Shown: positions 11,880 through 27,600 of the stretch, piece by piece
Layout: each line of letters starts with the position of its first letter
Numbering within the stretch: the first letter of the stretch is position 1
Assembly: GCA_004431415.1 (NCBI GenBank)
Contig: QPMI01000075.1
Location: forward strand, 54,642-118,641
DNA: 64,000 nt
From: Cyanophora paradoxa
Taxonomy: Eukaryota; Glaucocystophyceae; Cyanophorales; Cyanophoraceae
Direction: 5' to 3'
Notes under the pieces: model-generated
Seen by the model: only the letters and a program-made list of their open reading frames with translations
Database searches by the model: none
Told to the model about the DNA's origin: nothing
Position numbers and translations under genes: made by a program

Positions 11880-12550
11880 GCCCGCAGGCGACGCTACCTG
11901 CAGCTGCCTGCGGCCTTTGATTTCGTGTACTTTAGCCGTGTAGATGATAACCCGAGCTCGATCATTTCTCCTTTCTTGTTCATTCGATATCGTCCATGCA
12001 TTCATTCATCCATTCCTCATGCAATACGTTGCTTTTTTAGCTCTTCGCAACCATTGAACACTTTTTCGCTCCTCAGTTGTCCCAGTGTGGTCTCCCCGAG
12101 CGACCGGGGGCCGGATCGTGCCCCCTTTCTACATTCCCGATCATGAGCTACATGCGAAGTGGAGCCGCCGGGCCCATCCTGCGTCGGCCGGCGAGAGAGC
12201 TTAGTGTAAGGCAGTCTTGAGTGTACGTTCTAGGATTGCAGGTATCATTTTATGCAAACCGTTGAACGCAGATGCGTATTACAGTTCGCGAAGCCCACCC
12301 ACGCGCCCATGGGAAGCCATGGGGAGAGCTCGAGGATGCCCATGTGGCCATGGCACCAGGCCAGCGGGCTCCACCTGGGCCCCTTACATGCTTTACACCC
12401 GTCACTTGACCACTCCACCCCCGACTTCCAGCCGGTGTCCCCCTCGAGCCTTTGATCCGTGCCCGCGCTTGGAACCGCTCGAGATCTCGAATAAATTAGA
12501 GCCTCGACCTGGGCTTCGATCGGGGCCTGGTCGGGCGGGGCCGGCCACGC

Positions 12551-12580
12551 CTAGACCCAGTCGAAGGAGCGCGTGACGGC
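12551..12580 (-). repeat. Copy 1 of the glycerol kinase terminal codons
   Basis: The reverse strand encodes AVTRSFDWV and a TAG stop, identical over this stretch to the true last exon that ends at 13007. Upstream similarity to the true exon breaks off immediately. Confidence 0.75.
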
Positions 12581-12632
12581 CTTCCTTCGACAGGGCCCAG
12601 GCTTAAATCTCGAACAGAATATTAATGGCGGC

Positions 12633-12662
12633 CTAGACGCAATCGAAGGACCGCGTGACGGC
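12633..12662 (-). repeat. Copy 2 of the glycerol kinase terminal codons
   Basis: The reverse strand encodes AVTRSFDCV and TAG. It has three substitutions relative to the true exon, one of them changing Trp to Cys. Confidence 0.7.
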
Positions 12663-12714
12663 CTCGACCTAGGCTTCGATCGGGGCCTGGTCGGGCGGGG
12701 CCGGCCACGCACGC

Positions 12715-12744
12715 CTAGACCCAGTCGAAGGAGCGCGTGACCTG
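12715..12744 (-). repeat. Copy 3 of the glycerol kinase terminal codons
   Basis: The reverse strand encodes VTRSFDWV and TAG. Its 3' flank on the + strand's left side (about 12672-12714) also matches the flank of copy 1 (about 12518-12550, CGATCGGGGCCTGGTCGGGC), so the duplicated unit extends beyond the stop codon. Confidence 0.75.
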
Positions 12745-12829
12745 ATTATTATTATGATAGCCTGCGATCCTTATTCTCAAATAGATGACAGGACTCGGGC
12801 TCGAATCTCGAATCGAACAGAACGGCGGC

Positions 12830-12869
12830 CTAGACCCAGTCGAAGGAGCGGGTGACGGCCTTCTTCGAG
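12830..12869 (-). repeat. Copy 4 of the glycerol kinase terminal codons
   Basis: The reverse strand encodes a KKAVTRSFDWV-like end with TAG. It has one base change in the Arg codon region and matches the true exon further upstream than copies 1-3. Confidence 0.7.
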
Positions 12870-13006
12870 AGGCGCGAGTGTACGTTGTAGAGCCACAGGT
12901 ATAATTTTGTGCAATGCAGATGCATATTACAGATGCATAAAATTACAGCATCGACCTAGCCTAGTAGGCTTTGATGGGCGCCTGGGAACCTAGGGCCGGG
13001 ACACGC

Positions 13007-17009
<4,003 letters not shown>

Positions 17010-17104
17010 GGCGGCGATGCGTGCGGTACGTGCGCTCTCGGCGCCGATCGGGCGGTCGCCGGCGTCGGCTCGGCGAGCTCTGGTTCGAACCTCGCCCTCC
17101 CGCG

Positions 17105-18000
17105 AGCTCTGAACGGGGCCGGCGCTGCGCTCGTCCAAGAGCGGTCCTCCTCGTGCGCGAGGGTGCGCTTGGTCGCCCTGATCCGCCGCCGAACCTCGGC
17201 CCAATCAAAGTGGGCGGTACCCGTCCGTCGATGTCAAGATGATCGACCCGGAGCCGCGCTTCCCCGACGCGTTCGATGTGCTGCCGCCGCCTCCGCTGCT
17301 CCGTCCCGCGACGGGCAGAGCGCCCTCGCGCGCAGCCGGCGCCGCGAGCGCGCCGCGCTCCGAGGCAGCGACGGGCACCGCGCGGGCCCGCGATTCCCTC
17401 TTTCATCTTAGCCATCGTCGAGAGCAAGTCGCGCGAGATGCATACGCGTCGCTCGATTCGCGCAGCCGGCCCTGATCGCCGCGCCTGCGCAGATCTAGAT
17501 CGGCCTGGCGGCGTTCAACCTGCGCGCCCCGTCCCTCGTGCTGAACCAGGCGAGCGATGCGGCGCTCTATAGCCGCCCTCTCGCATCGCTAAAAGCGCTG
17601 TGCAGTTCAAGGACGGAGGCCCGCGCCGCCATGGCCAGCGCCTCGCTTCCCCCTCCCTGAGCGCCGACCGCGGCTCCCGCGTGGCGCGCTTGCGCAGCCT
17701 CCTACATCTACGCACTCGGGCAACTCGAGGTCTACAACCCAAAGGAGGCCCGCACGCCCGCCTTAGAGCAAGCTGAGCTCCCCGGCCCGATCCCACGACG
17801 GCGCCGCGCGCGCGCAGGTGGTGGTGCCGGCGCTGGCGGGCCCCGAGACGAAGCTGCACGCGCTGCTGGGCTCGGCCGAGCTCGCGATCGAGTACCCCAT
17901 GGCCACCAGCCGCGTCGAGCTCCCCCGCCGCCTCTTCGACGAATCCGGATCCCACGGTCCGCCCGCCGCCGGCGCCCCGGGCCCGCGGCAATGCGCGCCG
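17105..18000 (+). pseudogene. Truncated inverted copy of the MSH4 5' end
   Basis: From 17239 the + strand encodes M-I-D followed by PEPRFPDAFDV, then PPLLRPATGRAPSRAAGAAS, nearly the same as the N-terminus of the MSH4 gene on the - strand at 37447. Similarity includes upstream flank (from about 17105), intron sequence and the second and third exons (GLAAFNLRAPSLVL at about 17500; SYIYALGQLEVYNPKEA at about 17700; VVVPALAGPETKLHALLG at about 17818) and fades after about 18000. The copy is broken: the exon equivalent to SLFIVAIVEG is out of frame, an in-frame TAG lies at the start of the second exon equivalent (near 17490), and nothing corresponding to the MutS ATPase follows. The copy is divergent from glycerol kinase, so copied MSH4 promoter DNA now lies upstream of that gene. 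Confidence 0.75.
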
Positions 18001-21000
18001 CCGGCACCGGTATATACGTATACGTACCCCGCGATCGCTTCCCGTGTCTCTAGCTATAGGCTGGGCGCCGGCCTTAAAGCTTCTCCTGACTCTAGGCCCT
18101 GAGGCTAGGCTCATGATGCGCGCATGCGGCCGTGTGCATGCCATGCACTCCCCCGTCGAGGTCCTCGCGGCGGGCTCGCGCTTCGAATTCGCGCCTCGAG
18201 GTCTAAAGGGAGGCCGCCTCTCCGCGCAGAAGTCCGCCTCGCGCTACGCGTCCCCACTGACCGCCACCGGTACCCCCCATAGGGCCGTCTGTGCATGCGC
18301 ATGCACTCCACGGCGCCCCATCATGGCATCGATATCGGCACGTGGCCCTCGCGCGCGATCCGCTGGCACCGCTGCGCATGCAGCCTTTCGGGCGGCGGCG
18401 AGTCGCCGGCGACGTCGACGCGTACGTCGACAATTGCAAGCCGTCACACGCGCTATCGATATCGGTATCCCCGCGAGGTCGATCGCGAGCATGCGCAGCC
18501 CAGGGTCCGGCCTCCCGAGTCCAGGCCTAGCCGCCTAGGGTCCGGCGGCGGACTCCGGCCTTCCTGAGAGATCATAGATCGAGAGTCCCAACTCCCGACT
18601 CCCGAGTCCGCTTCCGAAGTTCCGGTCCGGCCGCCAGCTGCAGCGCGCAAGGCAAGCTCCGCCCCCTGGTCGAGCTCGCGATCGAAGGGGCAGGATCTAG
18701 GAGGCGATCGCGAGGAACTACTTTGAATTTAATTTGTCGTGTGGCGAGAGTCCAAACGTCGAACGTATCCAGCGGCGATTCCAGCCTAGCCCGCCGCCTA
18801 GGCGCCGGCCAGGCTGCGCATGCGACTCATAGGAGTCCTAGCCTGGCAGTCCTAGGCCTGTCTCGAGCCCCGCTTCGGCACCGAGCTCGCGATCGAGCCT
18901 GCATGGCACCGCTTCGGCTTCGGCACTGATCATGATGTCGAGTCATTGTCGACCATGCATACAAGCTTTTGAGTCCAAATTTAAAGTTAAAGCTAAGATA
19001 TGCATATGCGAGCTCGAGATTGAGACACACTCAGTGACTGTGACATACTAGTACGTATACATGTGTGCAGCTGCTGCGCTGCAGCAGGCTGCAGCTCGCG
19101 CTCCTAATATCACTACCTACGGGGGGTTCGCCCCACCATAGTCTCTCAAATAAAGTCCGTTCTACGGTAGCTATAGGCTATAGCCTTGTAGCGGCAATGT
19201 AGCCTCGCTAGTGTGCGCAGTGCAAGCTGTGTGCAGTGGATCCGATCCCGGAGAGGCTGGGAGAGGCCCGGAGAGCCCGGCCGCGCCCGGCCCGGCCGCG
19301 GTGAAAAGAACGCCTGCTGCCAATTGGGGGTACTCGAGCTCCGGTCCTATAATTGCTTGCATGCATACTCCGTGTTCGCATATGAGCTCAAGATTCCGAG
19401 CGGGTAAGTCTCATGAAACGCAGAAGTCCTCTATCGACGTCGACGTGCACCAGGTAAGTTCAACGGTAGCACGACGAGTCGACGACGTGCACGAGTACGT
19501 ATACGTGACGACTCTGACGACTCAGTGACGAGTCACTGACGAGTCAGTGACGACGTTACCAGATCTAGACGGACGTCGACGACCAGTCGACGTCGTCGAC
19601 CGTCGGTCCGGCGTCGGACCACTCGACGCCGACGAGTCACTGAGTCGGCGACTCGGCGTCGGCGGTACGTCGCCGAGTCGCCGTCGACTCGCCGAGTCGT
19701 CGCTCAATTGCAAACGTTAACGTTGGCGGGGCCCCGAACACATGAAAGCATGCATTCTGAACTCTTCGTCTCATATGCAACTGCAACATGCAGTTTTATC
19801 TCGAAATTCGATTAAGCATTCGATAATTTGGTGTTGACGGAAAATTGGCCAGTATATATATATATTATAGATATTGCAGTTGGTGTTGATGGAAAACGGC
19901 CAATTAGAGTTTTTCGCACGCACATTTTTGTTATACTGACCTCAGGCAGTGTGGCACTACTAGCTATACTATGATAGTACTATGGCTGGTACTAAGTCAC
20001 GTGCACACTGAGTGGTACTCAGTGTGAGTAAGAAGTAGTACTAAGTGTGACTAGTACTGTCGAATCAGTGTCGAGCGCGCTGCGGGCCTGCCGCAGTACT
20101 AGTGCGGGCCTGCGGGCCTGGCTGCGGGACCGGCGCCCGGGCGGCCGGGTGCGGGCCTGCAGGCTGCGGCACGTGCCAGTCGATATCGGAAAGAAAACAT
20201 AATGTTTGCAATCACTGAGTCATTAAATGTTCAACGGTTTGCGGTGCATGCGCACTGCGGCATATATACTGCCGGCGATTGTGCCGTGGTGTTCTTAATG
20301 AGACGTCCACTTTTGCAAAAAAAACGGCTTGAGCAAGCCGGCTCGAGGGGGACGGGCCCCGGACGGCGCGGCCGGCTCGAGCCGGCGAGCCGGCGAGCCG
20401 GCTAGGTATTTTATATATAGTATTTTATATTATTGGAAACGGTATATCGAATATTACACATGGCGAGGACGGCGTACCCCCACCCTCGAGCGGGCTCGAG
20501 CCGGCAATTTGCGCTCGAGCCCCACGGCCCGGCGGTCCCCACCTCTACCGGTAGTCTCTCACTGTCTCTGCCATGGCCAGTGCGGCAGGCAGCCGGCGCC
20601 TGGCAGGCTGTGGCAGGCTGGCAGCTGCAGCCTGCAGGCTGCCGCAGTCACTGAGTGCTGCCTGTACAGGCTGTACTACAAGTAGTGTTACTAGCTATAT
20701 AGTGTACTGTTTACCACTAGTAGTGTACTGTTTACCGTAGTACATGTGGGCCGTGACAGCAACTGCACCTGGCAGCCTGCAGCTGTGGCAGGCAGTGGCA
20801 GCGCAACTCACTGAGTCAGTGTGCCGCAGTGAGTGCAGAGTCACTGCAGACCTTGCCGCGTCGGACCTTGCGAGACCTTGCGCGCGAGACCTTGCAATTG
20901 CGGCCTGCACGAACTCGAAACTGCGATCGGCAGCAGCGCAGCAGCGCATGCAGCTGCTGAGTCGGCGCCGCTGAGCTGCCGCAGTGCAACTACTGTCAGT

Positions 21001-21640
21001 ACTGCGCACGCTTGCAATTGCGTAGTGCACTGAAGCACCAGTCGCCCGAGCGCACGTGCCGCAATTCCGAAGTTCGCCGACGTTATAATCAACATGGTCA
21101 CTGGTAGGGTCCCATCCTCATGCATAAATACGCATGAACGCTGATCATGCTCGGTCCGACCAGGAGCGCGACCGGAGGTCAGAAGCGCAGGGGGAGCGCA
21201 ATCTTACCCGCCTCCGGAGCCAGCTCGGCTTCAGGGGGGGGATGCGGTCCACGCATCTGTCCATGCATATGGTGGGCCAAGGCCAGGTAGTAGGCCTACG
21301 CATCCAGGTGCGATGTCGAGCCCTGCCGCAGTGCGCGCGTGGCCCACTGGCCGCGCGCCTTTGAGCAACGCCTTCCGAGTCCGACATCATTCCACATGAT
21401 CAGAGTATTCGACGCGTACGGGCATACAACACACAAGCTCGATGGTTAAGGACTTAACGAATTCGAAGCCGACGTCCGCGAGTCAGCCGCAAATGTCAGG
21501 CATGTACCGTAGTACTTGCAATTGATCATGAGATGCATACATATGCATATATATACATATTCATGCTCGCATCTATATACGTATGCAATGCATATCTATA
21601 GCTAGCTAATCTGTTTCTTGGTTTATTGAAATGCATATAA
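18001..21640. other. Gene-poor tract dense in short palindromes
   Basis: No convincing exon was found. The sequence is built to an unusual degree from 4-10 bp self-complementary words (GCATGC, CTGCAG, GAGCTC, TCGCGA, CTAGCTAG, CACTGAGTG). They are densest at 19490-19700 (variations on GACGAGTCACTGACGAGTC) and 20560-21010 (GGCAGGCTGCAGCCTGC-like words). It contains the first copy of the 46-bp hairpin repeat and an AT-rich patch at 19790-19930. Confidence 0.6.
19105..19150 (+). repeat. 46-bp hairpin-containing repeat, left copy
   Basis: Begins TAATATCACTACCTACGG and ends AGTCTCTCAAA. The centre CTACGGGGGG-TTCG-CCCC can fold with the following ACC(A/G)TAG. It is identical to the copy at 30503-30548 except for one base (CCATAG here, CCGTAG there), in the same orientation. 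It is followed here by TAAAG rather than a long A run. Confidence 0.9.
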
Positions 21641-21649
21641 TCCGCACTG

Positions 21650-24600
21650 ATGCGCGCGCGCGGCGCATGCGCAGATCCGCCCGGACCCGCTTACGACAGG
21701 ATCCGGCGCAAAATCGTTGACGGAACCCCAGAGAGCTTGATACAAAAGCTCGATATCAGCCTTGCCACCCGGCGGAAGTTCGGTACCCTTCGTCAATTCC
21801 TCTGTGTGCTGGTTCTCGCTGGCGTGCTGGTACGTTGCGAGCTGCCGCAATTGATCTTGATGGCATGCACGTGCGTGCGCATTTACAAGTTTCGCGATCG
21901 CAGCTCTTCCTTTTCGTCAGCCTTATTCAACATGGAACGACAAAGGACGGATGTAAGGTGCTCTTCCGCAGATGATCTTGAGACCTCATCTGCACGAATT
22001 GCAATTGCAGCTGCATTATCAGCACAGATCTAGCTGTTTTGTGTCCTCGGGCTCTAGATCTCATGCATTCCAACTGATTGTTTTCATTTCGTCAGGATTT
22101 CGATGCCACGCGACGTTTTACAATCGTGTCGGATAATTGCAGAGTCCTGTTTACTGCTCAAAACCGGCCGGATGAGACTGTACGCAATGGACCGTCGACA
22201 CTGCGAGCTTGCGTTGAGATCGACGGCGGTCAATGGCCTATGTGAGTTCTAGCAATAATCATTATGATCAACCATGCGCTAGGACTGCCTCCGCCTCACG
22301 ATCAAATATATATTTGCAATGAATTTGATCGGAGTTGGAATCATGAACAATTGCAATCATCGAAAAACAAAATTTGAATCCTTTCGCAGATCGCAGCGAA
22401 ATCCCCCAATCGCAGACCTAAATACGAACACGCTCAAAATTGTGGTGCGGAGTTAACTTTGCGCCTTCGAGCCCGTGATCACGGTGGTTGATGTTGCAAT
22501 TGTTGCGCTTTAGAATCAAAGATTCTTGGGCGGAGGTCTGACGGACCGGTTAGCGAATTCTTTTGGGGTGCAGTCGAATGACATGGAGCAAAAAGGCGGC
22601 CTTCGAGACTTCATGGAATGGTCCGCCGAATTCGAAATTCAAAACTCTGCTTGAACTTCGGCGCGCCTATTATTGCAAGGTTCGCCCGTGGCCAACAACT
22701 CCTGTGCCATGGTGCAGGTCGTGCACGGTCTGGATCGAGTGGAGTGGCAACCTTCCGCCCGTGAACATATCCTCTGTTCCCTCGCCAGCGAACGTGGAGT
22801 ACCTTCCCGGTGCACGGGATGCGCCGATGCGCCTAGGCTTATAAAATTAGTCGACCAAAGCGGAAGTGACGCGGCGCCAGGTACTATCGTCAAAAACTGC
22901 CAGTACTACGGGGACGAAAAGGTCTGCCCTCCAAGAAAGAGAACGGAGGGTGTTGGAATCGGAGCAGTCTTCCAGCCGGACGCGGAGCTCCACATCGAAG
23001 GTGACTTTCATGCTCTCGTTCAAACACGTTAACGTTGCAGTGGCAGTTTAATTTACCATAATCAATTAAAACGACGACGGCGTGCGCAGGCCCTGATTTG
23101 CGCGTGCACCTGGATGGAGTCGTCGTCGACAAGCTAGCCGTCATCGATACGAAAAGATCGGCTTTCTTCATGTCCACTAGGCAGCAGATCACAGATGCGA
23201 AAGTGGAGCTCGCAGACGGTAATTTCCAGCTTTGGCAGCCGGTCAGTTGCGGAAACTTGATCGTGTGATTAAATTGATTGCGTCGTTGATGTCTGACTTA
23301 TGCGCCGCTGAATGCAGGAGCCCTTCTGTGCTACTGTCCAGCCTCCTGCCGAAGGTTTCTTGAGCGAAAACGGAGGGGGCTCGTGCTTCTTCGGTGATTC
23401 GGTCACCAATGTCAGCACTATTCCGGATCCGGATCCTGCCTTTCACGGCGCCAGCGTTGCGTGGTCGATTGGGAACTCGGCTGCAAGCTCTTGCACCCCT
23501 GAGAGATTCAAGGTTACCGCGAGTGGCAGGAGCGCCAGAATTCAGCTGGAGGCCAAATTGCGGTTCGACGGTCTGAGCCAAAATGCATACCCGGATCTTG
23601 TCAGCACTACGCCGGTGAGATCGAAATTTGCTTAAGCTTTCAGCTGATCGGCATCTGCGCTGACTGTCACCTGCAGGCAGCATTTAGCCTAATCAAGGAT
23701 CTGAAATGGGGGCAGCCTTCCGCAGCCACTCCGTATAGAATCAGCAATGCTGAGGTCGAAACGATGCGTTCTTTGTTCAACAAAGACGACACTTCCGTCG
23801 GATATGTTTTCTCTTTGCCATCGGACTACGTATCATTCGTCGACACTGGTGCATTCAATGCTTTAATTTCAATAGTTTTGTCTGCATTCGAATTCGACTC
23901 TCGGTGTTTTCTCGGAATTCGAATTCTTTCTAACGATTATTACTTAATGCAGATCACGCCGCCACCGACATCGTTGGACAGTGGCTGGCTGTATCAAACA
24001 CGATGTATGAGCTCATGAGGCCGCAGAATCTCGTCCTGGTGCGTGGGGTCGTTTTCATTCTTCGTTGTCTTCGATTGCGATCTCGTGTACGTATTCATCA
24101 AGCGCAGATTACCGGCGGCCTGCTCTACCCCACGAAAACGCTTCTTCCTGTCGTTGTCATCCCGCCTTGCCCTTCGTGGTCCTACAACCCGCTGAGGACC
24201 CTCGCCAACGATCCGAGGGCGGCGGAGAAACTTCCCACGATTACGGAATCGCAGTTGTTCGGGATAATTGACGAGAACATTCTGGAGATGCCGAAGGGCA
24301 GCAACATGGCACTTGTGCGCGGAGCAGTTGGTGGTGACTCGTACTTGCTCAAGAAGACCAACAACGATTACTGGAAGACCGACACGATCAACTCCCTTCG
24401 TTCGAGATCCAAGGTCTTCCTCGCCCTACTCGTGCTCACTGGAGTTCTCAGCGTGGGGCTTCTCACGCTCTTCATCACTCTCCTCGTATTGTTCGTAAAG
24501 CTTGCTTTATCCTATGAAACCGCAAAATTCGTTTAATATCTTCAGAATCGCACCTCTTTTGACTCAAGCTACGCGATCGCCCGCAGATTTGCCCGCAAAA

Positions 24601-27600
24601 CGACCACCAGCCTCGTCAACAAGGGCAACAAGGCTTACAACGACATTTTGAGTTTGAAACGACTGCGACACAAGCGTGAACACACGCACGATGCAGACGA
24701 CGAGGAGGAGCTCATGAATACGGCGAAAAGCTCTTCAGCGAATCCAGCGACCCCGAAACAAGACTGGGAAGACGTTGACCTGGAAAAAGAGATGGGCGAA
24801 TATGAACATGAGTTGAGCCGTGTGCAGCGATACAAATTGCGACTGCTAAACTTCCTCGTCGCGAGCAACATGAGTCGTCTTTTCTTGCTGGTTGACATAT
24901 CGCTTTTGCTCGACCAAGTGCAAAATAAGGCCCGTCGTCAGGAGAAGACGCTTGAATCAAAGGAGCACACCGACAGGCAAGATGGAGACCTTGAGGCAAA
25001 CACCGTAAGCGGCGGCCTTCTCGATCAGTATGGCGCGAAGCAGCAAGGCGTTTACGTCGAGAACGTCGACGTCATGCATAGCCACAGTGCGCTGAGCGAT
25101 TCCGGATCTGAACTATAGCTCGGATCCGAGTCGTCTGAGCGACGGTAATCTGCAGGAAAGCCGGACGAACGCGACCCCGATGAGTCGTTTTTCAGGTCTC
25201 TCTTCAACAAACGATGGAAGCGCGACCTTCTGTCCTTCTCGCTTCATATATGTAATTATTTCGTGTTTCAATGCATATGCAAAAGCGCCGAATTTCTGAA
25301 TTCGGTCATTGAATTACATACTGCAGGTGTCATCATCTTTCCGACACTTCCTGTGCTCGTAGCAGTGTGGGGCTACAATGTCGCTTGGGCGGACTTCGAT
25401 TTCACCACCAACACCGCTGCGGAGGACTGGGAGCAATCCACTACAAGCCGAATAGATTACAGGGCGAGCTCAGATTATGAACTTCTTCCTGTGTTTCCGT
25501 TTTGTGAGTGCCTGCAGGTGACAATATACACTGCTGTCTACAGCGCGGCGATAGGAGTCTACGTGTTCTCGTTGGTGCGATCATTGTATCAACTGCATCG
25601 CATGCATACTCACAAGAACCCGCAAATCGCTGACCGCGGCATGCATTGTGTGCAGACTTCTCTCTGCAGGTGATTCAATTTGAATTGAGGCTGCAGCTGG
25701 AGAAATTGAGGATATGTCATATTAATACTTCAGCGCGCAGGTACTACTTCCTGAAACAATCGGCCGCGCAAGCCAAGGCAGAAGCCAAGGAAGCTCCCGC
25801 TTCCGACTCGAAAAAACAGGAACAGCTGTCGGACCAGCCATCAGGAAACACTGTGACTAGAGCCTTTCAGACATTCTTAAACGGTGGTTCAGCCGGCTCC
25901 CAACTCCGGAATCTGAAGGGGTTTGGGGGCTGGTTTCAACGGAGTTGGCTTGTTGGCTGCATGAGCTCGGTAAGTCTGGCTTTTGATCATCCATGATCAA
26001 GCGGTTCGTGCGCACATCATTCATGATCAAGCGGTTGTTCGGCAGATTGGTTTCCTCGGATGGCTTGTGTTTCTTTTCGTTTCTCTGATTGGCATCTCTG
26101 TAATGACACTCTGGGTCCGCCAAGCTGAAGGCCCGATAACATGATTTCGCATTCTCAAAGCACTCTCAGGTTCTTCTCGGAACAATTCTGAAGCCAGAAC
26201 GGGTTATTCCTTACTGCGTGGCCATCGGCGCATTCTATGCGCACATCGGGGTGAGCTGCGCACTTTCCCCTGAAAGCTGAACAATCTCTAGATCTAACGC
26301 ATTCTTGGAATTAAATCAGTTCCTGTGGAAGTTCCTTCAAAAAGTTCGCAACACTATAGAAGAAGAGCTCAACAAACTTCGGAACAGAATTAGAGATACA
26401 TTGGGCCTACTGAACCGCTGGATGGTGATTGCCAACGGACTTATCAACGAAAAAGAGGTAGAAGAGAAACTCAAGGAGAGTACTGCACCTGTTCTCCAGC
26501 GGGTAACACAAGGGCTGAAAGACCTGGATGCAAATGCTTCAAACAGATTCAATGTAGCGACGAACGGCAATTATTTTCAGGTTCGCTTGATTATAATTCT
26601 TGACGCTTGGACCAAATCCAGAAAAATGTGTTCAAACGCGCAATCTGAATTGTGATTGGGGCATCCAGCGCGTCGACGAGCTTAAGGAGAAGATAAAAGA
26701 TAAAGGCTCGAGGATTCAGTTCTTTGGAGCGTCCAGCAAAGGCTTCCTCGAAAGTCTGGATTATATTAGCCGTGAACTGGTGATCCACAATGAAGACGAT
26801 TGTGATTGCACATTACCGATTAGGCCTGCGCAGGAGAGTGCTTTCAAGCCTAAAGAAGACGGCACATTCCCCTTGAAACAGTGTGAGGAGGCGCTGATCA
26901 AGAAGCCGGTATTAATATTCTTACGTATACATTCCACATCTGTCCTACTGACGTAACACATGTAAATAACCGTTGTCGACCGCCCCCGCGCAGGGCTCGC
27001 AAGTCCAAGGCCCGGGTGCGGAGAGTGCCGAAAAGGTCCCCTGTCCCCCCCCCCCCCCCCCTTCCCCCCCGCGGGTCCCCCTTTTTTGCATGACCGAGAA
27101 TGACTGAGATTCGCACGCGCAGAACGCCGGCGCCACCGGCGCCAAGCCCCAGGACACAACTCGAGGAAATCTAGCAAATCTTCTCGAAAAGAAACAGGAA
27201 TTGACAGTGAAAAAGAGGAAGTTCGCAAATGCGCGGGCACAGATCGAAAATCCTCTCGCGAATGCATTCTCCAAGGTAGGTTTGCGTTGCCTGAAGCGTG
27301 CAGCCCGCAGCGCTACCTCGCAAGCCAGAACCTCACTTTGGAGTTGCAGCTTGAAGACATCTACACCAAACAGCTTCTGGATGGTGCGAAAGTCAAGGAC
27401 GATCCTTCCAAAGTGAAAGACTGCTTCCAAAGAATCCGCAACCTGGTTTGCTCTCGGGCGGCCCAACTTTAGCTTCAAGACAAGCTCTTTTATTACCGTA
27501 TACGTAGTACTGATGCCGGCACGCGCTGCAGGTCAAAGACCCTCCCGAGCAATTCGCAAGAAGTCTCCAGACTGAACTCGAGAACTTGAGAGGGTGGGCT

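Larger units (their letters stand above)
11880..13006. other. Spacer with degenerate copies of the glycerol kinase 3' end
   Basis: Between two convergent genes. From about 12480 onward most of it consists of repeated pieces of the 3' end of the adjacent glycerol kinase gene and its flank. A second pair of related phrases (GAGTGTACGTT, then CAGGTAT, then GATGCGTATTACAG or GATGCATATTACAG) occurs at about 12220-12285 and 12876-12938. No independent gene is visible. Confidence 0.6.

Noticed and set aside
11250-12005. Antisense frame rich in Leu, Arg and Gly opposite the coiled-coil gene
   Set aside because: It is the complement of the GAGGCGGAG codon repeat and has no independent features.
17239-17475. 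Second functional MSH4-like gene
   Set aside because: Only the 5' part is present, with an in-frame stop and a shifted exon; no ATPase region follows.
19105-19150. GGGTTCGCCCC core as part of a tRNA gene
   Set aside because: The T-arm-like core is present, but no acceptor stem, D-arm or anticodon arm can be folded around it at either copy.
19490-19710. CRISPR-like array
   Set aside because: The repeats are short drifting palindromes without constant-length spacers, in a eukaryotic genome.
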